This document shows positions 53,727 to 64,000 of a stretch of DNA of 64,000 nucleotides, piece by piece. This DNA comes from Halodesulfovibrio spirochaetisodalis. Its GTDB lineage: Bacteria; Desulfobacterota; Desulfovibrionia; Desulfovibrionales; Desulfovibrionaceae. The position numbers and the translations under genes were made by a program. The notes under the pieces were generated by a model, which saw nothing but the letters and a program-made list of their open reading frames with translations, ran no database searches and was not told where the DNA came from. Position 1 is the stretch's first letter. Each line of letters begins with the position of its first letter. The stretch spans positions 6,275 to 70,274 of the forward strand of contig NZ_JXMS01000020.1 of NCBI RefSeq assembly GCF_001672295.1, read 5' to 3'.

Positions 53727-53745
53727 CTATCCGATTATCGGATAG
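53727..53745. promoter_or_regulatory. palindromic operator candidate for the LysR regulator
   Basis: CTATCCGATTATCGGATAG is a perfect 19-bp palindrome centred on T53736. It contains a T-N11-A element and lies 28 bases upstream of the LysR start in the divergent promoter region. Confidence 0.6.
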
Positions 53746-53852
53746 TACCTGACTAGAAACACATCGCATCAAGATATATTAATGGATCAAAGAACACCAG
53801 CCGTCAAAAGCTACTCCGTTACGGCTAAAAATTTTATTTCAGGTAAGATTCT

Positions 53853-54293
53853 ATGAACTCAGAAATGCGCACAACCAAAGATCGGTTGCGACATACCGTT
53901 TTATTCGAGCTGTTATTATTGACAATTTGTGTCCCCCTCATGACATATGCACTTGGCAAACCAGCGAAAGATGTTGGCCTCATGAGTATCTTTCTCAGCA
54001 TGACGGGTGCCACATGGAACTTTTGCTACAATATCATATTTGACCATGTACTTATCCGGCTTGGCGTGCCGTTGTACCCGCGAAATAAGCCTCTGCGAAT
54101 TATCCATTCTGTATTATTTGAACTCACATTGCTTACAGTGACTATTCCGGCTGTTATGTTCATGCTCAACTATACATTTATAGAAGCGTTCATGGTTGAT
54201 ATCAGTTTTGTCGTACTTGTCCCTGTTTATGCCTTCGCCTTCAACCTGCTTTACGACAGAGTATTCCCTCCACCTGTAAAGGAAATCTCGTAA
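53853..54293 (+). CDS. PACE-family (AceI-like) small efflux transporter
   Basis: This 146-residue protein has four transmembrane helices in two tandem repeats, each with the signature RLRHTVLFELLLL or RIIHSVLFELTLL followed by a P-rich helix. This is the bacterial transmembrane pair layout of proteobacterial antimicrobial compound efflux proteins. The conserved membrane Glu in LFE is present in both halves. Such pumps export biocides and possibly polyamines. The divergent LysR gene is a common companion. Confidence 0.88.
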   Translation: MNSEMRTTKDRLRHTVLFELLLLTICVPLMTYALGKPAKDVGLMSIFLSMTGATWNFCYNIIFDHVLIRLGVPLYPRNKPLRIIHSVLFELTLLTVTIPAVMFMLNYTFIEAFMVDISFVVLVPVYAFAFNLLYDRVFPPPVKEIS

Positions 54294-54960
54294 TTAGTTG
54301 CCTCTAAACGACTTTCCTTTGCTTGCTACATCTGCCATAATCCCATTACTGAAAAATACTGACAGGCACTAGTCTGCGGTATAAACAATGAGGATTTTAT
54401 GGATACTGTCTACCCAAACAGCTACATTCGTAAAACCTGCTTCTTAAAGAAGGTTTAACTTTTTTCTGCTGATAAAAGAAAGACCGAACAATGTCCTTGT
54501 CCGGTCTTTTTCTGTTTCTTATCTAATTGCTAGCGCGTGCTCTTTACACGACAAAGGGAGCTGCTGAAGACACAGCAGCCCCCCGTCGATCCACTTTCCC
54601 TACATGTACGTAACGTGCCTAAATCATTAAGTAGATATCTAACGCCACAATCTACAAAATGGTCTAACAGGGGACAATACTTAAAGCATAGCATTGAGAA
54701 GCGTACAGCAGAATACAAACTGATGCTGGAGCAACAAGCCGTACGGCCATACTGACACACATACATAAATGGATCTAAAATACTAAGTTTTCTGCCAATG
54801 CAGATACCTGATTAAAAAGCAGTATACCTTAGAGATGTAGCAGAAGCACTAAAACTTCAAGATGTTATAGTGCACTTTCCTATACATCATAATATTGCTT
54901 TTAGCACCTCCCTAAAAAGGTAGGTGTGCAGCCTTTCATATCCAGCAATGGGAGACTGAG
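54294..54960. other. 667-base gap with one terminator-like hairpin
   Basis: A hairpin at 54477-54512 (AGACCG...CGGTCT followed by TTTTTC) probably ends the PACE gene transcript. The overlapping short frames at 54530-54766 on both strands lack ribosome binding sites and convincing composition. The last 200 bases, AT-rich, should hold the luxR promoter; no lux-box dyad was found. Confidence 0.5.
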
Positions 54961-55686
54961 ATGGATGATCAACTGCAAAGTATTTTAGAACATATTGTGA
55001 CATCACACTCATCCGAACAGTTATGGGATATATTTGTTGAGTATGCTCACTCCAAGGGGGTTATCCAAGTCCATACCTGGTTTGGAAACACAAATGACAA
55101 TTTAACGTTTATCTCTACAACACCTGACTGGTGGTTTGACTACTACATTGAAAAAAATTTCATAAAACATGACCATCTTGCACAACATGCATTAACAGGT
55201 CATGGCCCACTGCTTTTTGGGTATGATAAAGACAAAAGCAACCCATTACTTTGTAATGAAGCAAAGAAAATTATCAAATTAACAACGCTGAAATTTAATT
55301 ATGGAAGCGGTATCACAATGCCTTCTTTCCATAACAATAAGCGTATAGGCGGGTTTAACCTGTGCTTCCCTGAAACAGTAACAGAATTAAATAACATTCC
55401 AACCACTCATATTTTAGAGTTACTTCTAGTAACATGTACTGTGCATGAACGGATGTACTCATTAACAGTCAAAAAAACACATACAAATTCTCTTACACCA
55501 CGCCAGCAAGAGTGTCTGACAATGCTTGCGCGTGGACTGACTTCACACCAGATTGCGGAAAAACTTGGTATCAGTCATCACACAGTAAAAATGCATATTG
55601 ACTCTGCGAAAGAACGGCTAAAGGCGAACACCCGTATTCAAGCTGTTGCAAAGGCGCTCACAGACGGGCTGATCAGCATTGCCTAG
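54961..55686 (+). CDS. LuxR-type solo regulator with autoinducer-binding-like domain
   Basis: This 241-residue regulator has an N-terminal acyl-homoserine-lactone-binding-like domain (1-165) and a C-terminal LuxR helix-turn-helix (LTPRQQECLTMLARGLTSHQ, then IAEKLGISHHTVKMHIDS). Compared with TraR, Trp57, Tyr61 and the following Asp (Asp71) are kept, but the Pro after Asp is His. GGGAG lies just before the ATG. No luxI-like synthase is in the window, so it would be a solo reader of outside or other signals (inference). Confidence 0.88.
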   Translation: MDDQLQSILEHIVTSHSSEQLWDIFVEYAHSKGVIQVHTWFGNTNDNLTFISTTPDWWFDYYIEKNFIKHDHLAQHALTGHGPLLFGYDKDKSNPLLCNEAKKIIKLTTLKFNYGSGITMPSFHNNKRIGGFNLCFPETVTELNNIPTTHILELLLVTCTVHERMYSLTVKKTHTNSLTPRQQECLTMLARGLTSHQIAEKLGISHHTVKMHIDSAKERLKANTRIQAVAKALTDGLISIA

Positions 55687-55703
55687 CCACAAACTTTCGA
55701 CGC

Positions 55704-55738
55704 AAAAAAAGCCTGGATGAACCACCCAGGCTTTTTCA
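55704..55738. terminator. bidirectional terminator between luxR and lysE-family genes
   Basis: AAAAAGCCTGG and CCAGGCTTTTT pair around a 10-base loop, with A and T runs on either side, between two convergent genes. Confidence 0.85.
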
Positions 55739-55758
55739 CTCTTCTTATTGGTATGGGG

Positions 55759-56373
55759 CTACATTGTGTAAATCACGCGAACAGCCAAAGCCATAAGTAC
55801 GATACCTGTCAACCTGTCCACGAGAACAGCGCGATCTTTAATGGCATCAAGTACTGCCGGACGTGTGAGCATGAAGCTGACAGCGGTATACCACAAGCCG
55901 TCTATCAAAACGGGGGTGGCAACCACTACAGCTCTACTTTCTGAGGCGTTGCTTGCAACAACAAATTGGCTGAATAACGCCAGAAAAAACAGAGCAAGCT
56001 TCGGATTAAGCATTGAAATCATGGCTCCGTCACGCGCTGACTCAAAAAGTGTACTCTGTTTACCCGCTGATAGTTTTGCGACAACTCCTCCCTTAGACTG
56101 GACAGCATTGAATCCAATCCAGAAAAGATACCCTGCCCCAAGGTAGGCAATAATCTTAAATATAAATGGATTATGTTGCAGAACAATTGCCAGTCCCAGA
56201 ACAGAAGCTAACGCATACATTCCGACACCCAGCGCATGTGCCCATGCTGTAACAACTCCATTTTTCCAATTACCGCCAAGACAGTTTTTTGCCACAACAA
56301 CAAGACTTGGCCCCGGCGACATTGCACCGAGAATGCAAATTACAACTAACGACATCCATACACTAAACGACAT
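55759..56373 (-). CDS. LysE/RhtB-family amino acid exporter
   Basis: This 204-residue membrane protein has six predicted helices and the family start ILGAMSPGPSLVVVAKNCLGG. The central motif AYLGAGYLFWIGFNAV and the loop ISMLNPKLALFFLALFSQFV follow, all typical of RhtB-type exporters of homoserine, threonine or similar amino acids. GGAGAAAGT precedes the ATG. Substrate not determinable here. Confidence 0.92.
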   Translation of the reverse strand: MSFSVWMSLVVICILGAMSPGPSLVVVAKNCLGGNWKNGVVTAWAHALGVGMYALASVLGLAIVLQHNPFIFKIIAYLGAGYLFWIGFNAVQSKGGVVAKLSAGKQSTLFESARDGAMISMLNPKLALFFLALFSQFVVASNASESRAVVVATPVLIDGLWYTAVSFMLTRPAVLDAIKDRAVLVDRLTGIVLMALAVRVIYTM

Positions 56374-56588
56374 ACTTTCTCCGATAACTCATCAGCTTGG
56401 TAGATTCTGCACACCAAACAACGCATACAGGTAGAGTATGCTCTATGTATTGAGATAAAATATTGCAAATGACAATTTGGAATTGTCAGTAGTCTTAATG
56501 CGAAATACACTGGTTCGACCAAATGATTGATAACGAATAATCCCATATAATTACTTATCATCAAGATGACTTTTTACAGGAATAAACA

Positions 56589-57155
56589 ATGAAAATCCTC
56601 ACATTACTTGGAAGTGGCAGACCAACAGGAAACACAGCTACAGCCTTACAATGGGCAGAAGAAGAACTGCGTATCATGGGACACGAAGTTGAACAAATCA
56701 ACTTAGTCAGCAAAAATATCAAACCATGCCTCGGATGTGCTAACTGCAAGGAATCCGAGACATCCATCAACTGTATTCAACGTGATGATGCAGAAGAGAT
56801 TTTGCAAAAAATGATTGATGCTGACATCACTGTTTTTGCATCTCCTACTTACTTCTGGGGCTATGCAGCACCGGTAAAAGCACTCATGGATCGCAGCTGG
56901 AGCCTCGTTACCAATTACAAAAAACCAAACCATGCTTCCTTACTTGAAGGAAAACGCCAAGGTGTATTGCTGACTGGTGGAAGTGAATTTAATAACAATG
57001 CAGAAGGATTAACTTTTGCCTTTAATAAACTGCAAGTTTTCTACAAAACTACAAACTGTGGCGAACTCTTTATTGAAAGGTGCACTATCGATAACAAGCG
57101 CCCTGCTGACGCAAAAGAACGTGCAATGACATTTGCAAAAAATCTTGTCGCGTAA
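56589..57155 (+). CDS. NAD(P)H-dependent FMN reductase-like flavoprotein with CxxCxxC motif
   Basis: This 188-residue flavodoxin-fold protein has the phosphate-binding start LLGSGRPTGNTATALQ. The cysteine motif IKPCLGCANCKES (residues about 46-58) and the flavin-contact loop FASPTYFWGYAAPVKALMDR follow. The arrangement is that of iron-sulfur flavoproteins and related oxidoreductases common in anaerobes; whether a cluster is bound cannot be told. AGGA precedes the start. Monocistronic with its own terminator. Confidence 0.88.
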   Translation: MKILTLLGSGRPTGNTATALQWAEEELRIMGHEVEQINLVSKNIKPCLGCANCKESETSINCIQRDDAEEILQKMIDADITVFASPTYFWGYAAPVKALMDRSWSLVTNYKKPNHASLLEGKRQGVLLTGGSEFNNNAEGLTFAFNKLQVFYKTTNCGELFIERCTIDNKRPADAKERAMTFAKNLVA

Positions 57156-59934
<2,779 letters not shown>

Positions 59935-59979
59935 CGCTGTCTACCAACTCTCCCCCGCACTGCAATAGCAGTCAAATAG

Positions 59980-60012
59980 AGAAGCCCCGCACTACGCATG
60001 CGGGGCTTCCTG
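59980..60012. terminator. terminator-like hairpin after the chemoreceptor gene
   Basis: GAAGCCCCGCA and TGCGGGGCTTC form an 11-bp stem; only a short pyrimidine run follows. Confidence 0.6.
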
Positions 60013-60085
60013 TATGTTAACACCCTGCGCGACCTAAATTAGCCACTAGCCGCTAACAAATTGCAGGGTTCGGACACAGCCGGTA

Positions 60086-60409
60086 TTATCTGTGCATAAA
60101 ATGCACTGAATATATCCGTCCCGGCCTGTGGTACGCATAACCGTACGACGTTACTCTCATTCTTGGTGGTCCTGTGTAGAGAACATGGATACGTTCAGGA
60201 GGCAGGTACGCTCCCTGAGGCAACATTCCTCTGTGATACGTCCCAAAGGTGCTGCTGACAGGTGCTACATGCCCTCCCCCCGGAATGGTGATTATCGTTG
60301 CAGAGGTGCTATCAATAACCATACTCCGGTGAGCAAAACTATAGGTAACTGCTGAAAAAATGAGTGCTGCGATAACAAACACGATAGCAATAATAGTCTC
60401 TTGTCGCAT
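60086..60409 (-). CDS. small membrane-anchored protein of unknown function
   Basis: This 107-residue protein has one N-terminal helix (residues 5-25) and then a Gly/Pro/Tyr/His-rich region (PPERIHVLYTGPPRMRV, SYGYAYHRPGR) likely facing the periplasm. GAGGAGG lies just before the ATG, which supports real expression. No family recognised. Confidence 0.6.
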   Translation of the reverse strand: MRQETIIAIVFVIAALIFSAVTYSFAHRSMVIDSTSATIITIPGGGHVAPVSSTFGTYHRGMLPQGAYLPPERIHVLYTGPPRMRVTSYGYAYHRPGRIYSVHFMHR

Positions 60410-60741
60410 TTCAGCCTCCTCTGTTCAATCCCAACACAGCAACTGTACTCAATGGTATTACTTACCTAAATACAATGTACAACCTTATCGACATTCTATT
60501 TCTCTATGTATCACACTGTGATGCAATACCTGTTCGCACCACTGCTTCCACTGCAATACAGTTTCGGATTCCATTGTAACAAAGAACATCACAGGCTCAA
60601 TGTAATTTCTGTGGTTTTCTTTTTCACTCAAAAAACCGTATGAAATACCAAAATCTTTTATTGTTATTTTTTTATTCCTCTACATAAAGAAACTGTTGCA
60701 GCAATCATCACACACTTTCTCAATGATATTGAGACAATAAA
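60410..60741. other. AT-rich stretch without a supported gene
   Basis: No frame with a ribosome binding site and no tRNA-like fold was found here. It separates two minus-strand small-protein genes. Confidence 0.4.
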
Positions 60742-60775
60742 AGAAGGCGCTTTGTTGCATTACAAAGCGCCTTCT
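60742..60775 (-). terminator. terminator after the Cys/Pro-rich protein gene
   Basis: AGAAGGCGCTTTGT and ACAAAGCGCCTTCT form a perfect 14-bp stem. TTTTATTG follows on the minus strand. Confidence 0.8.
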
Positions 60776-60800
60776 ATATTCAGATACGTTTAATAACTAC

Positions 60801-61202
60801 TTAGTAAAGACGGAATGTCCTCATTTCTCCCATCATCATACCACGTGCACAAGGATACTTCATGCATGGGTTAGGAGCACAAACCGGTGCCGGAGCCGGA
60901 CAAGCAGGTTTCATGGTAGGACAAGCCGGCTTCATGGTTGGGCAAGGAGGAACTGGAACTGGCTCAGTTACAACCCTGACAAGTGGTCGTGCAGATGGAC
61001 ATGGTCTCATGCACGGAGAAGGACAAACCTTACGAATTACAATTTTCTTCATTGGCGGACAAGGTGGCGGTGTTACGCATGGATTACATGCTGACATCAT
61101 TGTCCCCATTCTCATTTGACTGGCTGCAGGCTGAGCCCAAGTAATGCAAAGCATAAAGGCTACCGCAAAAATACAACCAGCTGCTACTGTCATCTTTTTC
61201 AT
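60801..61202 (-). CDS. exported Cys/Pro-rich protein of unknown function
   Basis: This 133-residue protein has a clear signal peptide (MKKMTVAAGCIFAVAFMLC, cleavage likely near AAS-Q at 28). The mature part is dominated by Pro and 12 Cys, mostly in PC or xPC pairs, with a tandem CPTMKPA repeat. Met is also frequent (MRMGTMM, RGMMMGEM). GGAGGG precedes the ATG and a terminator follows, so it appears to be an expressed single gene. Cys- and Met-rich exported proteins often bind metals or crosslink by disulfides; neither is shown here. Confidence 0.68.
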   Translation of the reverse strand: MKKMTVAAGCIFAVAFMLCITWAQPAASQMRMGTMMSACNPCVTPPPCPPMKKIVIRKVCPSPCMRPCPSARPLVRVVTEPVPVPPCPTMKPACPTMKPACPAPAPVCAPNPCMKYPCARGMMMGEMRTFRLY

Positions 61203-61326
61203 ATACCCTCCGAAAGTCAGAAGGCAGCTCTGCTGCCTGCTTTTGGTGTCTCATTTGTCCATTTTCAGACAACTCAATAAAACAACGAGAGGCGAATACG
61301 CTCAATGATTAACCAAAAACGGAAGG

Positions 61327-61352
61327 CAAAAAAAGCCTCTCAAAAAGAGGCG
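61327..61352 (-). terminator. terminator after the M23 peptidase gene
   Basis: GCCTCT and AGAGGC pair around a 5-base loop. Seven T follow on the minus strand. Confidence 0.75.
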
Positions 61353-61375
61353 TTCAGGAAAAATCGACCAATTCG

Positions 61376-62389
61376 TCAGCGTACAAAAACAGCTGATTTA
61401 TACATAAAAATTCGGGTGTCTCCCCGCCACAATTCTACAATACCTTCAAGCGTCTCTTCTACAAATTCTACAGAATCTAATCGCCCCACATAATCGTATC
61501 GCTGAGCAGTATACGAAGTGACAGTTACGTTCCTTTCCGCCAAATTTTCACCGCTCAAAGTTCTCAACGCTATAACAAGCCTGTCTCCCTTTTTCAGCAT
61601 GGCAGTCACCACCGAAAAAATAACAGGCTCCTCGTCGTTCGCTGTCACTTCAGTTACCCCAGAAGCACAGAGCACATCGTTTATGGACTCAGGCAACATG
61701 TTGGAAAAACTGGTTACCAACAACCGTGGACTTGTATATTGCAGAACAGCACTGGATTCATCCTCCCACAGTGAAGCCCTGTCCTGCAAAACAAACTCCC
61801 CTTCTCCAGCTGATTCATCCTCAATATGCTGGTATGTTGTCCCCAAAAAAGGACATACTATCTGGCCATCCTTGCTCACCTGAAAATGTACATGCGCAAA
61901 CTGGGTCTTTCCCGAAAGACCAACCTCCCCTAGCACACTGCCTGCAGCAACGATGTCTCCTTCATGCACACGAACTGACCCTTCCTTCATATGGCAGTAC
62001 TGAGTATGCCATCCGTCTCCGTGGTCGATCAGAACACCGTTTCCACACTCCACACCCTTCAGATCACCGGATGAGGCTTGCCAGTACCTATCCGCCATGC
62101 CGTCCCGAGTACGCAAGACCTTGCCATCTGCGGCTGCAAGAACCTCTACTCCTTCAAGCATAGCTGCATAGGAGATACGAAAATCTGTCCCCTTATGCTT
62201 TTGAAAGCTTCTGGAGCCAGTCGCATAATCCTGCCCGCCTTGCTCAGGGCTTATGTCCACATAGTTCTGAATAAAACAGTAACCGCTCTGTGGAACTGCA
62301 AGAGGCGGCACAAAGGTAATTCCGCAGACTTCAGTACAAAACGCACATAGACCAAAAACAATACCCACGAATATACAAACTATTTTCAT
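61376..62389 (-). CDS. M23-family (LytM) zinc metallopeptidase, exported
   Basis: This 337-residue protein has a signal peptide (about residues 1-22) and an M23 domain. The zinc ligands are His and Asp in KHKGTDFRI, with the HxH motif in FAHVHFQ and a further active-site His in HTQYCHM. A C-terminal region of about 130 residues without a named motif follows. It should cut peptidoglycan peptides or act in the periplasm as a LytM factor. I chose the ATG at 62389 with GAGG upstream; the frame is open 27 codons further back. Confidence 0.9.
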   Translation of the reverse strand: MKIVCIFVGIVFGLCAFCTEVCGITFVPPLAVPQSGYCFIQNYVDISPEQGGQDYATGSRSFQKHKGTDFRISYAAMLEGVEVLAAADGKVLRTRDGMADRYWQASSGDLKGVECGNGVLIDHGDGWHTQYCHMKEGSVRVHEGDIVAAGSVLGEVGLSGKTQFAHVHFQVSKDGQIVCPFLGTTYQHIEDESAGEGEFVLQDRASLWEDESSAVLQYTSPRLLVTSFSNMLPESINDVLCASGVTEVTANDEEPVIFSVVTAMLKKGDRLVIALRTLSGENLAERNVTVTSYTAQRYDYVGRLDSVEFVEETLEGIVELWRGDTRIFMYKSAVFVR

Positions 62390-62498
62390 GAACACCTCAA
62401 CAATTACAGGAACATGAAAACAGTACGTATTTTGTGTATATTCTGAGATGATATTTGCCTCAGTCAGCACACCTCACTAAAAATTATACAAAAAATAA

Positions 62499-62526
62499 AG
62501 GGCGCTCTGTTGCAACAGAGCGCCCT
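62499..62526 (-). terminator. terminator after the NhaC-type antiporter gene
   Basis: GGGCGCTCTGTT and AACAGAGCGCCC form a perfect 12-bp stem with a T-rich tail on the minus strand. Confidence 0.75.
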
Positions 62527-62552
62527 GAGAATTGTATACCTAGCTATGTAGT

Positions 62553-63896
62553 CTATTTTTCTGACGGCTTACCAAAGTAAATTGCCGCTGCACCGGTAAC
62601 AGCCAAAATCAGGCAGTACCAGTTGCTTACAGCTACATCTACCGGAGAGACCTTTGCAAGTGACCCAGCCAGAAGCACCTGCGCTGCGTATGGAACAAGT
62701 CCTTGCACCACGCAGGAAAAAATATCCAGCAAGCTTGCGCTGCGCTTAGCGGAAATGCCGCTACGCTCAGCAATTTCTTTTGCCATACCGCCGGAAAGGA
62801 TAATCGCAACAGTGTTGTTCGCAATACATCCGTCAGCAAGTGCAGCCAGTGCAGCAATACTGAACTCTCCAGCTTTTTTGCTTTCTTCGGTCTTACTGAA
62901 ACGTTTCGCAATTTCACCAATCTTACGGACAAGCCATGTAAGGCCGCCATTATGGCGAATAAGTTCACCAAGACCACCAACAAGAATGGACAGGACGAGA
63001 ATCTCGTGCATGCCCACAAAGCCGTTGTAAATATCTTTGCTGAATGTGAGCAGGGAGTAGTCAGCAATGGTTCCCAAGCCGACAGCACCGGCAAGGATAA
63101 TACCTGTTGTCAGTACGATAAATACGTTTACTCCGGCTACAGCCAGACCAAGGATAGCAAGGTATGGAAGCACCTTAATGAACTGCCATGAACCAGCATC
63201 AGCTACTGCACCTGAAGAACCGGAAATAGCATACAGAATGATTGTAACCAGCGCGGCAGGCAACGCAATAAGCAGGTTCATACGGAACTTGTCGCGCATA
63301 TCACAGCCCTGAGTACGGGTTGCTGCAATGGTTGTATCTGAAATCATGGAAAGGTTGTCACCGAACATCGCGCCACCGACAACTGCGCCCATGAGCAACG
63401 CAATGGACATATCAGAATGAGCAGAAACACCGGCAGCAATTGGGCCGATGGCTGCAATGGTTCCCATGGATGTACCCATTGCGGTTGCTACAAAAGCAGC
63501 AATCACAAACAGCCCCGGCAGCACGAGAGACGCAGGAACTAAGGAGAGCCCCATATTTACAGTAGCATCAACACCACCCACTGCCTTTGCAACAGCAGCA
63601 AATCCACCGGCAAGCAAGTAGATAACACACATGGTCATGATGTTAACGTCACCGGCACCTTTAAGGAAAATAGTGATTTTTTCTTCAAATGATTCTCTAC
63701 CCATCCACAACGCAACCATGATTCCCGGAATCACAGCTACTGTTGCTGAAAGCTGGTAGAACGCCATGGAAACACCAGACATCATCAGAACAGAGCCTGT
63801 GCCGATAAAAAGCACCAGAAAAATTACAAGGGGGAGCAAAGCAATACCATTGCCCTGCTGAGCCTCTGCGGTGTGCGTCTTGTCTAACAAACTCAT
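62553..63896 (-). CDS. NhaC-family Na+/H+ (or substrate) antiporter
   Basis: This 447-residue membrane protein has about 11-12 helices and NhaC-like motifs: FVATAMGTSMGTIAAIGPIA, GAVVGGAMFGDNLSMISDTT with paired polar residues in the membrane, and GCIANNTVAIILSGG. The family exchanges sodium for protons, or in MleN-type members malate and lactate; either is possible. I chose the ATG at 63896 with AGGAAAAAAGAG upstream; another start lies five codons before. Sodium export would suit a marine cell that also uses sodium-driven uptake by SstT and SLC13. Confidence 0.87.
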   Translation of the reverse strand: MSLLDKTHTAEAQQGNGIALLPLVIFLVLFIGTGSVLMMSGVSMAFYQLSATVAVIPGIMVALWMGRESFEEKITIFLKGAGDVNIMTMCVIYLLAGGFAAVAKAVGGVDATVNMGLSLVPASLVLPGLFVIAAFVATAMGTSMGTIAAIGPIAAGVSAHSDMSIALLMGAVVGGAMFGDNLSMISDTTIAATRTQGCDMRDKFRMNLLIALPAALVTIILYAISGSSGAVADAGSWQFIKVLPYLAILGLAVAGVNVFIVLTTGIILAGAVGLGTIADYSLLTFSKDIYNGFVGMHEILVLSILVGGLGELIRHNGGLTWLVRKIGEIAKRFSKTEESKKAGEFSIAALAALADGCIANNTVAIILSGGMAKEIAERSGISAKRSASLLDIFSCVVQGLVPYAAQVLLAGSLAKVSPVDVAVSNWYCLILAVTGAAAIYFGKPSEK

Positions 63897-64000
63897 CTCT
63901 TTTTTCCTCATAACTACAGCAAGTTATCAATCTAACATCGTGTAATTTCTACAATAAATAATGGTAAATTGTGTTACCACTCAATTTTTGTGGCAACACT

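Noticed and set aside
54530-54766. Overlapping 72- and 78-codon frames on opposite strands
   Set aside because: Neither has a ribosome binding site or a recognisable sequence, and both lie in a gap after a terminator.

Overview
The window looks like chromosomal DNA of a marine sulfate reducer of the Desulfovibrio group. I favour Halodesulfovibrio by inference: base composition is moderate, the choline TMA-lyase matches the Desulfovibrio enzyme residue for residue at the active site, and the surrounding genes (split fumarase, diheme-type fumarate reductase, deltaproteobacterial GspN) fit that group. No integrase, transposase, CRISPR array or phage gene was seen, and there are two tRNA genes.

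Layout. 1-13 kb: a cut-off gene at the left edge, a large lipoprotein, and a type II secretion system split into gspF (+), gspC-D-E-N (-) and an alpha/beta hydrolase-gspI-J-K operon (+). 13-16.5 kb: a Cache-type sensor kinase and a sigma54-dependent response regulator. 16.8-24.5 kb: a C4-dicarboxylate operon (frdCAB, two-subunit fumarase, malic enzyme, SLC13 transporter) behind a good sigma54 promoter and a candidate activator site, so the kinase/regulator pair probably controls it. 24.7-26.5 kb: a small unknown gene and sstT.

26.8-38.4 kb: a glycyl-radical microcompartment locus for choline. It holds a BmrR-like MerR regulator, three BMC-H shell genes, an aldehyde dehydrogenase homologue, cutC, cutD, an EutS-like shell protein, an EutP-like GTPase, a GrpU-like shell protein, an EutN-type vertex protein, an EutQ N-terminal-domain protein, a DMT permease and a small 88-residue protein. 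Two MerR-type promoters, each with a CCCCTAGGGG core and a 19-bp spacer, precede the first and second shell genes. The dehydrogenase homologue has Ser where the catalytic Cys is expected, and no alcohol dehydrogenase or phosphotransacylase is encoded here. The acetaldehyde-processing half of the pathway is therefore either elsewhere or changed.

38.7-48 kb: hemerythrin, tRNA-Glu, a strongly structured RNA resembling 6S RNA, an FAD oxidoreductase, an orphan ATP-grasp protein, PBP1A, a cysteine-cluster protein and a GT39 glycosyltransferase. 48-64 kb: an RND efflux pair, tRNA-Thr, a LysR regulator divergent from a PACE-type efflux gene with a perfect 19-bp palindrome between them, a LuxR-type solo regulator, a LysE-family exporter, a flavoprotein, a chemoreceptor with a Cys-rich PAS domain, two small exported or membrane proteins (one Cys/Pro-rich), an M23 peptidase and an NhaC-type antiporter.

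All family calls come from reading the translated sequences and motifs; no database search was run.
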